Origin: Phytophthora colocasiae
Taxonomy: Eukaryota > Oomycota > Peronosporomycetes > Peronosporales > Peronosporaceae
Reading direction: 5' to 3'
Assembly (NCBI GenBank): GCA_018806915.1
Contig: JAGKQI010000033.1
Span: forward strand, 868,001 to 932,000
Length of the DNA: 64,000 nucleotides
The translations under genes and the position numbers were made by a program. The notes beneath the pieces are model-generated. The model searched no databases. It was not told the origin of the DNA and saw only the letters and a list, made by a program, of their open reading frames with translations. Positions within the stretch are counted from its first letter, which is position 1. Each line of letters opens with the position of its first letter. Positions 23,460-34,587 of this stretch are shown here, one piece after another.

Positions 23460-23588
23460 TATTGAATGTGTACGCTTTAGAAGGGAAAAGGAAAAGTGAT
23501 TTACTATCAGTGCCGTACAGTCTCGCTGCGCAGAATTAACCCACGCGAGGTACCTTATCCACTACCGCTTACGACGTAACTTCCAACA
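23460..23588 (-). repeat. Copia 5' LTR
   Basis: 129 bp, no differences from the 3' LTR, which implies recent insertion. Its inner edge is followed at once by GGTTATGAG, the likely primer-binding site, whose ATG is also the gag start codon. Confidence 0.93.
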
Positions 23589-23616
23589 TGTCTTCGTCAT
23601 CAGAGCCGCTCTCCAT
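23589..23616 (-). pseudogene. Detached first codons of the kinesin-14-like gene
   Basis: The ATG at 23614-23616 begins MESGSDDED, whose frame continues exactly into NVVFLREELRKK on the far side of the Copia element (18864 downward) once the 5-bp duplication is removed. The acidic start and perfect phase (28 bp plus 2903 bp divisible by three) support this. The presumed promoter and 5' leader lie in 23617-23904, shared divergently with the acid phosphatase. Confidence 0.8.
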
Positions 23617-23904
23617 ATCGGACGCGTTGAATCTTTTAGGGGAAGGGAAGATTTATGAGACGAGAGTCTTCCTTTGACGAACGACGGAAGAGAAAAGGAA
23701 GGGCGTAAAGGAGAAGCTTCTCCCCCTTCAGTGCCTACTGTGTAATGGGCACACAAGAATTTTCAGTTAAGTACCGGTATGTCTTTGAATCAGAACCGGT
23801 ATCAGTAGCCGATCTTCCAGCAAGATTCTGTTTGGCAGGGGACGCTTGGTCGAAGACTTCCTGCAGAGCGAGACTGGCGCTGCTACATATCTACGCACTG
23901 ACTG

Positions 23905-25794
23905 ATGCGATTCGCTGTGCTAATTGCTGCACTTGTGGGCACCTCCGCGGCTGGTCCGTATGACGGTTGGGCGCCACACCGCTACTGCAACGACCTGGAC
24001 GGCATCGAGACTTCACGCATTCCGCCACTTACCCCCGAGCAAGCCGAACGTGTCGAATCTCTGGAGCAAGTCCAGATTATTGCTCGTCATGGAGCCCGTG
24101 CGCCTTACGCTAGGCTTTTCTGCTGGGACTCGCCGAAGCATAATCCCATGAATGCCGAGTGGGACTGCACCACCACCTCCGTCTCGGTACAAGACACCAG
24201 AAGTGTTGATTCTGTTTTCTTTTGCATATAGCCTAAAAGTGTACAATATTTTTATTTTACAGTCTCAGGACATTAACCCGAACGAGCACACAAAGGGCTT
24301 CGGCCGACTGTACCGTAAATCCTACATGGACGGACACAACATTCTCAAGGGCGACTGTGTCATCGGCGGATTGCTCCCGCTGGGACGTCAGCAGCACAAG
24401 ACTAACGGACAGTGCGTCAGATATTGTGCTATGATTGCTATTTAGTAGGCAGTTCCTTACCACTTCTTCATGGTAGGTTTTTGCGTGACTCCTACGTGGG
24501 AGACGGGCCTTTGAAGCTTTTCCCCACTTCAAATTTGTCGGTGCGTAAACTATTCAAGCTCTTGTTAAGCTAACTGGGAATTTATTGTGCTAATAATTGC
24601 CACCGTTTTCGCCGTGACCAGCACTTGAAGCTAAGTGAGATTTACCTCCGTAGCGATGACCAGGAGCGAACGCTAGGGTCGGGCCAAGCTCTTATCGATG
24701 GGCTTTTCCCGGTAGATGGCACTCTATCCCTTGAACTTCACCGCATGCTTTCATGGGACGTTGCAGATATCTCCGTGGACTACATTAATGCCAACGAGAA
24801 GATCTGTCCGTTCATGGGTCACATCGGCCAGCTATCCAACGACTCGCCAGACTTTTGGAAGCACATGCGAGACCCTGCAACCGTCGAGATCGAGCACCAC
24901 TTCCATGACCTCGTCGGCAACTTTTCCTGGGGCTCAGCCTTGGAATGCTTAAGTACAGCTCGGTGCAACGACCTGGAGTTGCCTGCTGGGATTGATGAGG
25001 AAACATTCACCAAGACGTATCATGAGGTTGAAGTGCGCCAGGGTATCTATTTGTCGTATAACAACTCGTGGTACTCCAAGCTCGCTATGCAACCACTAGC
25101 CCATGACATGCTCAAGCGGTTGGATCCAGTACTAGATGCTGATCCGAATGCGTACAAGCTGTCTGTCACGATGGGTGAGTTTTTCTCGAGTTTGCTGTCT
25201 GCTGGATATACTTACTCACAAACTGCTTTACCTGCCTAAAGCACACGACTCGACCATCATGCCTTTCCTAGCCGCCTCTGTGAAGGAAAACTGGGACCGC
25301 CTCTGGACTCCTTACGCAGGAATGCTAGTGATTGAAGTGTACAAGACTAAGAGTGGCTCGCACGCAGTTCGAATGATCTTCCATGGAGAACCGCAGCATA
25401 TCCCTGAGTGCCAGGACAGTACGTTTTTGTTCACTTGCTATAGCTTGAAGTAGTTTAGAGTTGGAAGCTTCCATGTCTAACCTTGCTCATTTTTGTTACT
25501 GCAGCTTTGTGCGAGATCGAAGAGTTTGCCGAGGCCTTTGCATTTGCACGCAAGCCACGTACTGAGCACGACTGCAAGCTCCCCAAGAAAAAGAAAAACA
25601 AAGGCCACTCCTCAAGCTTGATGAACACGATGGCTGACGGCCAGGCAGGATTCCAAGTGTCAGACTATATCGGAAGCTTCTTGCTGTTAGGTCTGGTTGG
25701 TGTAGCTGGTCTTCTCGCTCTGCGTGCTAAGGTTCGACGCAACCGACTGCGTGAAATGCGCGGTGGAGATGAAACTATCTCTCTCCTCCCGTAA
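23905..25794 (+). CDS. Membrane-anchored histidine acid phosphatase
   Basis: Six exons: 23905-24186, 24263-24411, 24477-24540, 24622-25174, 25242-25418 and 25505-25794; 504 residues. A signal peptide (MRFAVLIAALVGTSAAG) is followed by the catalytic signature IIARHGARAPYARLF, where the histidine forms the phosphoenzyme. The second catalytic motif AHDSTIMPF is rebuilt across intron 4. Paired cysteines and a late transmembrane helix (YIGSFLLLGLVGVAGLLA) with a short basic tail make it a type I membrane protein, like lysosomal acid phosphatases. It should hydrolyse phosphomonoesters in the lumen or outside the cell. It is divergent from the broken kinesin gene. Confidence 0.93.
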
Positions 25795-25938
25795 AGACGC
25801 AGATACTACCGTAGTCGGGTTTAAACAACTCAACTTGAAGTCAAAAATGCCACGATCAATAAAACGCACTGCTGACGTACTGGTACAGAATTGGTACATT
25901 TTGATAGACATTTGGTATTGTGAGGTGGAGAAGGCGTC

Positions 25939-27913
25939 ATGTTGGCGACGCGAGTGCTCCGTCGCGGGCGATTCTGTGCATTCCACATTGTATCATTGTG
26001 CGGCAATGGAGGTTCAATACGGACAGCTACCAGAGGTGGCTGTCAGCATCAGAGACGGTTCTTGAGCGATGGCATGGACGCCTTCATGGAGTTCGAAAGA
26101 GAGATGGCACTCAAACGAAGAAAAGAGAATGTAAGTGCATTGTAGTCATCATACGAAGCTGTATTTGCACTGATATTAAATATTTGTGTTGATTTATTGC
26201 TGCTCCTCTATAGTCTGATCAATTTCCAGCTTCGGTAGGTCCATTGACTCCCCCAGTCAAACCGAAGGACGACGAGTGCTGCCACTTGGATTGCCCCAAT
26301 TGCGTACTCCTAGTCTACCAGGTTTGTTGATAGTTAGGTGCATGACTACAGTATCAGCGCTAATTGGTTGTTGTGCAGGAAAAAATGCTGGAGTACGAGC
26401 TCAGTTTACAAAGTCAAAACCAAAGACAAAAGCCGGAGGCTCCAGCACCCAAATACGACTTAACATTCTACGCGAGCAAATCCGATGAAGAGTTATCCGA
26501 TGCACGGCAGAAGCTTCTAGCAGAGGCCGATCGGACAGTGTTCGAGGTTGCAGCTAACGATGTGATTAGTGCGCCACATCAGACACCGGATGGAGCATGG
26601 CGGTCGGTGCGCCACATTGACCTCCACATTCGTGACGACCAACAAGAGCTTGTCAGCGAACAAGCGTCGAATATTGGAGTATATGTACCAAACGATCAAT
26701 CTGTGGTGGAGCGAATGCTTGCCCACTTGCACGTTGACGATCCTAACGTTGTCTACGCTGCCGAGCCACTTGTCGGTTTAGCAGAGAATGGAAAGCAACA
26801 GTCAGCGCTACAATACAATGGATTTCAGCAGCGTCCGTTTGCTCGCGCTGGTACTGTGGATGATGCTCTAGTGTGGACATTCGATTTAGACTCGACACCC
26901 CGCCCCAGTTTTCTACGCAGTCTTGCCGCGTACGCTTCGGATGAGAATGACATTGCTGCTTTGATGGCACCCCAGACCGCAGATGCTATCCAGGCCGAAA
27001 GGTACGCCCAGCAAAGTTTCATTCATCCAGTGTTGTTTGCTAATCTAATTCGTTATCTAGGCCGCACCAGCAAGTGACCATCGCAGACATTTTTGACCGC
27101 TTTCCATCGATACACCTAAGCTTCGCTGAATTTTTCCAGATCGCGCCGCCCAATGCCCCGCGGTATTACACAGTTTCCTCATCGCGACAATTTATCCCAG
27201 ATACCGTTTCAATCACGTTGGGCCTTCGCAAGACAGAATCATTGCCGCTGCCGCGATGTTCCAGCTATCTCGCAATGTTGATGCCGGGTGACGCTATTCG
27301 AGCATCATTCTACCAGTCCTCGTTTGTGTTTCCGTTCCACGATCACCGCCCCATTATGCTCATCAGTGCGGGCACAGGAATTGCGCCATTCCGGGCGTTT
27401 CTGCAGGATCTAGAGCATGAGAACAGGATCTCGCCACACCAGCATCGGCCAGCGTACATGTTCTATGGGTGCCGTAAAGCAGACTTGGATTTTCTCTATG
27501 CTGATGATCTCCAGCAAGCCAAAGACGCGGGTGCGCTGGACCAACTGCACGTGGAATTTTCTGGCGAGAGCGGCCGACCGAAACGAGTATGTGCTTGTTG
27601 TATTTGCTTAAAAGGGGGTGATTCAGAGGAGCTCTAACGCATCGCTTTGTCATTCTGTGCTTGTTTACAACAGTATGTTCAGGACGCGTTGCATGACCAG
27701 AGTGAGCTCGTGGCTCGACATCTGCTAGCAGAGGAAGGATATATTTTCGTGTGTGGAAGTCTGGCCATGGGCCGCGCTGTAAAGAAGGCCATTGCTGCAG
27801 CACTACTTGAGCACCCGGAGTTTTCGAACGGCGAGATCACCACACAAGAAGCCGCTGAGCGCGTCGTGACACAGAAATTGGCCGGAGAACTCATCGTCAC
27901 GGAGCTCTGGTAG
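25939..27913 (+). CDS. Oxidored-like motif fused to P450-reductase-like FAD/NAD(P) domains
   Basis: Five exons: 25939-26130, 26214-26321, 26379-27001, 27061-27586 and 27674-27913; 562 residues. The first 45 residues are Arg/Ser-rich without acids and look like a mitochondrial presequence. Exon 2 encodes DDECCHLDCPNCVLLVYQ, matching the short oxidoreductase-like N-terminal motif (CC-x3-C-x2-C, then VY). After about 130 less conserved residues comes a cytochrome P450 reductase-like FAD domain (RYYTVSSS) and an NAD(P) domain (SAGTGIAPFRAFLQ, FYGCR, IFVCGSLAMGRAV). The chain ends in Trp, the residue that stacks on FAD in this family. There is no FMN flavodoxin domain. Function: probable electron transfer from NAD(P)H to an unknown acceptor. 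Confidence 0.85.
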
Positions 27914-28238
27914 CGACGTCGCTGGTGGTCGCTCGATCGATCGTCATTCCGCCCCTGCTTGCAAGGATCCAAGTGGAACAGCCTCTTCTTTGCAAGTGAA
28001 GTTGACGAGCGTCCGTCTCACGACTCGTTTCCTACCTCTCTCGTGACAAGTCGTCATAAGAGCGATGTTCAAATAAAAAAGCGATTGCTTTTTCGAGCTA
28101 ACTTATTGCATAGACGGGACCCTCCAAAAAAGGAGGCCGCGAATTTGCCGACTCAAAAGGCGGCAAAAAGAAGTAGATTCGATACCCACTTTTCTGCAGG
28201 AGAGCTAACTTTTTCGCTAGCGCACAAAGAGCTCCAAC
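27914..28238. other. Intergenic, no gene seen
   Basis: 325 bp between the flavoprotein stop and the transposase-like gene. No conserved coding segment is visible. It includes a GGCGGCAAAAAG-type purine-rich patch and an AT-rich block near 28070. Confidence 0.5.
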
Positions 28239-29236
28239 ATGGATCATCATTCTGCGCAGGAGTTGCACGAAGAATTCGTCGCCATGGACGTCGACAGCGT
28301 CGTGGGCGTTATGCCAGGTGAGGCTGATTCAGCTGATAGGGATGCTGACGCCGCGACGGAGCTCTGACACGGCATCTGTGCAGGCAGAAACCTACAAGAT
28401 CTTCAGCAAGAAGCCCATGTTTTGCTGGATGAAGCGGACGTGGATATGACCGCTGAATGTGATCAAGACGCTGAGGAGGACTTGTTTCTGATGCTGAGCT
28501 TGGTATTTGTCGTACTGGGAGCTGCTTTTGGTACGATGGACTGGAGATCACTTCGAGCAGCCCCCAGTGAATGGATCACGGTTCGCTCGGACTTCTTCTA
28601 CAAGCTCAAAGCCCAACGATCACCCAAAGCTTATCGAAAGACTCTTCGCTGCACGCCAGAGTCATTTGACATGCTCTGTTCGTTCCTGGAGCCCCGCTAC
28701 TATGCTAAATACGGCCTGCCGGGGAAGAATACCCAGTACGCGTTTGATTTTGGAGTTGCTGTGCTGCTTGCATACTATGGAAATGGATGCGGACAAGATG
28801 GAGATGGAATAGGAGGAGCTGCTGTACAGCTTGGCATATCGAGAGGCGTAGCAAGCCGCTACATTAAAAATCTCGAAAAACTACTTCATGAAATGATGGA
28901 CGACGTGATATACTTCCCCGCGCCATCTTCGGAAGATGAATGGAGTGCACTAGCGGAAGGGTTTGCTGCTCGCAATGCAGATTTCCCTGATGTTGCGTGC
29001 ATTTTTGACGGCACACTGATTCGTACTCGACGACCAAAAGATTTCCAGGTAAGTGCTCTCTACGTTGAATTCAAACACATCGCCAATCGATTGGTGTTCA
29101 CTGCTAATGTTGTGCTGCTTTGTTGCAGGGATTTTATGATAAAAGCGGCAAGCTTTCATATAATTGTCTGGCAGCGCTAAAATCCGCTCCAGGCTTGGGA
29201 AAGTTGTTGTACACACGAATCTTTGCCTTGATGTAG
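28239..29236 (+). pseudogene. PIF/Harbinger-type transposase (HARBI1-like), 3'-truncated
   Basis: Three exons: 28239-28317, 28384-29048 and 29129-29236. After an acidic N-terminus comes the helical region (YRKTLRCTPESFDMLCSFL), then a helix-turn-helix-like GISRGVASRYIKNLEKLL. The first catalytic Asp follows in CIFDGTLIRTRRPKDFQ, then GFYDKSGKLSYNC in exon 3. A DDE_Tnp_4 protein should continue for another 120-150 residues with the other two acidic residues. Here the similarity stops at about 29178, where the sequence becomes the antisense of an APRT-like gene start. The clean splice sites suggest the remaining frame has been intact until recently. Confidence 0.75.
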
Positions 29237-29304
29237 GCTGAGACTTCCTCCTCGCTCGTCAGGTCAACCGGCGGCGCCTCCATTGCGAGCTTCCCGCTAC
29301 TCAT
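29134..29304 (-). pseudogene. Adenine phosphoribosyltransferase-like N-terminal fragment
   Basis: From ATG 29302-29304 the minus strand reads MSSGKLAMEAPPVDL, then SAYIKAKIRVYNNFPKPGADF. That resembles the start of APRT proteins (basic residue-I-R-x5-FPKPG-x-x-F). Similarity ends at about 29180, where the transposase fragment begins, and the frame stops at 29134. Nothing of the PRPP-binding or catalytic part remains. It is too short for certainty, but the FPKPG signature is distinctive. Confidence 0.5.
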
Positions 29305-29403
29305 ACTTGAATGCGAATTGGCAGGAACTAAATTTAATGTACATTTACTACTTTAATTATTAGCTAATTTTTTTCACTTGTGACAAATACAAATTGTTAA
29401 GGC

Positions 29404-32400
29404 ATGTTTGCATCTGGGCGGGATGCTGTCGCGCAGAGCTTCACTTCCGACGCCAAAGGGAGTGCTGAAGGTATACAGATAGATAAACTGTTAGTCTGTG
29501 CACGCGTTACTATACTAACGATGTGTGGTGTGGCGGATTAGATTGGCTAAGCGTTGGCAAGAGTTTTGCTGGCACCAAAAGCGAAGGTAAAGCGAAGCAA
29601 GATGCTGCTGAGTCCTCTGCATCTGCTTTGCAAGTGTACATGCATCGACACAGTAAGACACACAAAAAGGAGAAGAAGCGGCATAAGGAGAAAAAACGGC
29701 ATGACACTGAGAAGAAGAGTTGGCATCTCGAAAAGAGGACGAGCCAGAACAAGAAACGGCGGAGATCGCGGAGTCTCTCCAATAGCAGCAAGGATGACGA
29801 AGACAGGATACGTTCTAGACATCGATATCGACGGCATCGACGCCGAAGCCGCAGGCGCAGCCGGAGCAAGTCGCGCTCCAGGTCAAGATCCAGGTCGCTC
29901 AGTTCCAGGGCTGAAAGTAGAATGGTGAAACATTCACCAAGTGAAGTTGTCGCTCACGACCAAAAAGAAGATGACGACAAGATATTTGAGTTTGACCGAG
30001 TTGGTGATCGAGAGAATCAGTTCTTTGGATCTGTGTACGCCAATGACCAGCCGCTCTACACGTTGGCTACACGACGGAGCCTTCTGACGGGAGCAAAGCT
30101 AGCTCCAGTACGACCCCAATATACCACCAACGAGGTGACAGCCAAGCAGAGGGAGGAGCAAGACTCGAGTCGATACTTCTCGCTGATAGCACGGAAAGCA
30201 GAGCGAGATGGTCGACAAAAGCGACTTTATCTGGCCTACTCAGAGAAGAGGTTGTCTCGTATCGATAGCAACACAAATCGCGATGCTAGAGCTGTCTGCA
30301 GTTGCCACATTGAAATGGATTTTATTCCACTTGATCCAGTGCTTGGTGGTGACGAGCTTCAGGCTAAGGTTGCAGAAAATAATAATTCCTCAGACCGAAA
30401 CGATGCCAGCAATGGAGTGCTGCTATCCGACGGACAAAGTGTCGAGCAACACCTGGTGCAACGCAGCAAAACCCTCAACGCTGCTGTCACAGCAAATCCA
30501 CATGACATTGATAATTGGCTCGACTTGATGGTCTTCCAAGAGGAGACGATGCGTCTTCACACGAAAACCGCCAAGTTGAGATCAGCGATGAACGCAAGTG
30601 TTGTGGAAAAACAAGTCACAATTATTGCGAAAGCGCTAGCTAGTAATCCGCAGTCACGAGAGCTACATCGAATCAAGTTGAACATGTCAGAACGAGGTAG
30701 CAGCGCTGATGTTGATTCATTTCAACAGCAACTTGAGACTCTCCTATCTGAAGACCCTATGAACATGGAGCTTTGGCTTAAATTGCTCCAAAGCCGCCAG
30801 CAACATTTTGGAAGCTTTTCGATGCAGTCGGTGCGTGATCTCTACGCACGTATTCTTACCGTGCTAAGACAGGATACACGTTTACTCTTAAGTCCTGACT
30901 CAAGAGAAGGTAGCGATGTGTCTACAGCGCTCCTGGATTTCCATTTTCTGATGTGTCAGTTTGAGAAGAAGACAGGCTTTATCGAGCGCGCGATAGCTCA
31001 ATTGCAAGCTCTCCTTGAATTTTGCCAGAATGACGGTTTCAATGGAATTGGTGGAGATCGAGGTGGTGTTGACTCGAGCCTTGAGATGTTGAGAAAACAA
31101 GCTCCTGTGCTGTCTGATGCTGCATTTCGAGACTATATAAAGGGAAAAGTTACCACGGCTGACAAAGTAAATCCTTCTGAAGTACTACGTACTGAAGGAC
31201 ACAAGCAGAGCCTATTATCCACTTCTGCAGTATACCAGCGCCGTTCGCGTATAAAAAATGGATCACGAGGTGTGCATGGTAAAGATGGCGTCGCACTTTT
31301 AAATGAAAGCTCCTCGTTGAATGACAGTTCAAAAGAAGACGCGAAGCAAGATCGTAAAGCTGTGTATAGCAACATGCATGGATATCGCATTAACATCGAT
31401 GAAGCTGACGACGCTGGGAGTTATGAGCGCATCCTTCGAGAGCTACGCGACACTGAACATGGTCAATCTCGACGATACGAACAACATGAAAAGGGGAAGA
31501 TGAAACTGGCAGAACTGGCAGTGATAAAGGCTCAAATTGAAGACCAGCGTGCCAACTACGATTTAATTGACGAAGCTGACCGCTTTCTACGTTGGCTTAT
31601 TCTTGAAGAAGAGCAAGCAGAGATACAATGGGCCCCACTGAATCCTAACAACCCTCTGCATCAAGATTTGATTGAGCAGCAACCGGATCGCGCCATACTC
31701 ATGGAAGAAATCCAGCCATTTTTGTTTACTGTTCCAGTGGTGTATCAGTGGCGTATTGTTGTTGAGCTGTTGCAGATATGTGGCGTCGAGTGGGGAGACG
31801 GATGTTCATGGGAAACAAGTTTTTCGACTGGAAAGTCAATGTACGCGGATTACGCTGAAGACTACGAATTGCTCGTGGCTCCAATCATTTCCGTGCTTGA
31901 CCCTCAATCAAGCAACCCCAACAGAAACAAGTTGTTTCTTAATCCATGCGACCGGAAATTACTTCTCGGAGATGCCCTTCTTCGGGACGTTTCAGTGAAG
32001 CGGGGTTTACCCCGAGACCCCAGTAGGGTGGACTTTATTCCAGGCCTTGTCCAATTCAGTATTACACGGAATTGGCTGTAAGTGCTGCAGTAGTAATAAT
32101 CTCAATACAACACGCTGCAATAATAAAAGCGGCCGCAATAACTGCAATATGAATTAATGCTCCTGCTCGCTACCAACTGATGCCAATGTCGTTACATCCC
32201 ACATATTCCTGTTCGCACGAAGAAACATGACGAGTTCAAAATTCGCTGGGAGCATACAAGTGCGTTGGGGGGTGAGCACAAGCTTGCACTGTGAAAAAAT
32301 AACGCTCACATGCATTCGAAGTCGGCGGCAGTTCCTTCAACAGCAGACTGTAGTTGGCACGACTGACGCTTGTTTGGCCCAGCAAGAAGAATCCGCGTCG

Positions 32401-34587
32401 CGTAGTCATCTTGGCGTTTCTTGCGCTTGTCTTCACACTTCGCCACCTCGAATGCCCTCACCGCATCTGCCTCAGCCTTTGAAAGCGTGCCACCGTTGAT
32501 CACTTTGACGGCTGCCGCTTCAAATATAGGAGAGTGGACTATACTAGCGTTCGCGTTAAGCTGGGCACGCATCGTGGGGTACTCGCTAATAACCGAGTCA
32601 AAAAGCAGGCGGACATCCGCCAAATCGATATCGTCGCACTGCAGCTTCTTAGTGATGCTCTGGAACTTCTTCATGTGCTCCAGCAGCTCGAGGAGCTTGC
32701 GATGTGCTGCTCCTTCGTCATTGTTTAGACTGAGCGGGAGTTTTTGAGAATGAAAAGGTCACCATGCAAAAGGATTCGTACGTGTCCAGTGATTTAAGGT
32801 AGTTAGGTGGTCAGTATGGAGTATAATGAACGCAAAAGAGCTGGCTTCTCGGGTTAGGACGTCCATCAGTTCAATTGTGTCTATGCAAGCACTTATGTTA
32901 TATTGTATTGCAATTTTCGAGAAATATCATATTTTATTTTTTGTGAATATCCCAGTAATCCGTTTTTTTATTCTTAGAAACTGATTTTATCGATACTGAA
33001 ATTTTTTATTCAGACCCCTGCTTTATTCGTCAAATATTCGTGCAAGCATTGGATATTTTCGCCAAAACGGATCTAGAGTTTGTGAGTGCACTAAAGAGCT
33101 TGTGGGTTGGATTTGAAGCTGAAGTTGTACACTCTGTCGGCGTCTTAGAGGAAAGTCTCGCGTATGCTCGACATTTGAGTCAACAATTAGCTCGAAAAGA
33201 AGCTGACGGCAGTACGGACTTCAATGTATTGTATTCCTATGCCAAGCTGGAGCTTAGACTAGGCAATGAACGCCAGGTCAGACGTATTTGTGACAATACG
33301 CTCAAGTCACTTGGTCTTCCCTCTACAAACGATGCGGTTCAAGCTAGAATTTTTCACCGGTTTCTATATCTTCGTACGCATTTTGGGATATGTCCGTCCT
33401 CCAGTGACAAAACGAAAAACAGACTCCAGACGTTGCGGTGTCTGTATACGATGTGGGATGCGTTGCAACCTGTGGAGTTTGGTGACGAGAAGAAGGAAAC
33501 GTTGGAGACGATTACGAAAAAGCACCGGAAGCAGTCCGACGATTATTTGACGAAGCTCTTGATGTCGGATCCGGCGATAAAATCTGACCTAATTGCAAGA
33601 TACCGTGCCGAGCTTGGTTTTGCCGTTCAGCATTGTGCAGAATCGACCTCAAAGCATCCTGGGTGTTGTGAACCTCACTTTCGGTCGAGTTGTTGGGTTG
33701 GTGAATGCTTGCACAACTTGGTACTCGTAGTGTACGCCTATGATGGATTTGACGCAGCTTGCCACAAATATCGACAAACCTTGACTTCTGAAGAGCATAA
33801 GGACTGCGGACATGTATCACAGATGTGGACTTGTTTCCTTGATTTCATGCAGCAGCATCAAATCTCGGGTTTATTCCCCCCGCTTTCTCCTCGTGTATGG
33901 CGGTCGGCTGTGGGTGAGGCAGTCGCGGCATATCCGAGGAACAAGCTCTTTCTGCGGCTCTTTGTCGATTCCGAGACTGGAAACACTATTTCACAGATGC
34001 TCCGCAACTACTTTCTTCAAGTCGAGAAACGCTGGCAGCGTCATTATGATTCTCCGGAAGTGGTGGAGTGGTTATTTGCATTGCTATGCGAATTTTGTCG
34101 TGCTGAGCGGGCTGCTACGCTCAAGGAGTTATCAACGAACACAGAGTCCAGCATCGACAGATCTTCTTGCCTTAACTGCTGCCTCTTTCATCGCTGGGGT
34201 ATGAATGCGACCGCGGTTTCTCGTATCCGCCACTTGTTTGAAAAGATGGTTACTCAAATCCGGACAAAAGGCAACGCACTTTGCTGGGGATTATACATGC
34301 GCTTCGAAGTCGCGCTAGGGAAAGTGGATGCTGCGAAGAAGATTCTTTATCGAGGAATTGCTGGGTGTGCATGGAGCAAGGAATTATACATGGATGGCAT
34401 CCGTGTGATGCGTGCCTACTTGAGTGAGGCTGAATGCCAGGAACTCCTTACGTTCATGGAGGCAAAGGAATTAAACTTGCGGGTCGAGCTCGAGTAAGAA
34501 GAAAGGTGGTGTTGGAGGAACGAACTAATGCGCATTTCTTCCGACGATTGTAGGTCTCGTGGACTTGATGAAGCGCCTAACTGCTAA
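29404..34587 (+). CDS. NRDE2: NRDE2 homologue (nuclear RNAi/RNA surveillance), interrupted by repeat DNA
   Basis: Exon 1 29404-29470 joins exon 2 (from 29542) as SAEDWLSVGKSF. A Lys/Arg/Ser-rich RS-like region (about residues 50-130) precedes the conserved NRDE-2 repeat region. That includes RSKTLNAAVTANPHDIDNWL, then HAT/TPR-like helices (MELWLKLLQSRQQHFGSF). The frame stops after a GTAAGT donor at 32081. Coding similarity resumes at about 32980 (TDFIDTEIFYSD, then QALDIFAKTD), runs to 34493, and a final exon 34554-34587 gives the C-terminus. The roughly 900-bp gap holds a hAT transposase fragment. Donor phase (2) and the best acceptor phase (1) do not agree, so the gene may be damaged or have an unseen small exon. 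NRDE2 proteins bind the MTR4 helicase and spliceosome in other eukaryotes. Confidence 0.82.
32236..32720 (-). mobile_element. hAT transposase C-terminal fragment inside NRDE2
   Basis: On the minus strand one frame (32674-32306) reads LSKAEADAVRAFEVAKCEDKRKKRQ, then DDYATRILLAG. A second frame just downstream (about 32390-32320) reads LKELPPTSNACERYFF. The latter is the conserved hAT dimerisation-domain signature. The two are one frameshift apart, so this is a dead piece. The limits of the insertion are not clear; no convincing terminal inverted repeats or 8-bp duplication were found between 32085 and 33000. Confidence 0.6.

Larger units (their letters stand above)
18870..23588 (-). mobile_element. 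Ty1/Copia LTR retrotransposon, recent insertion
   Basis: A 4719-bp element on the minus strand, bounded by two identical 129-bp LTRs. It is flanked by a 5-bp target duplication TGTCT (18865-18869 and 23589-23593). Order gag, protease, integrase, RT, RNase H identifies Copia. The primer-binding site GGTTATGAG follows the 5' LTR directly and the polypurine tract GGGAAGGAG precedes the 3' LTR. The coding region is spread over several frames, so this copy looks unable to make its own polyprotein. It sits inside the coding sequence of a kinesin gene. Confidence 0.95.

Noticed and set aside
29523..29541. NRDE2 start at 29523
   Set aside because: GTG start lying in an intron; ATG 29404 with a 71-bp intron restores the expected DWLS start.
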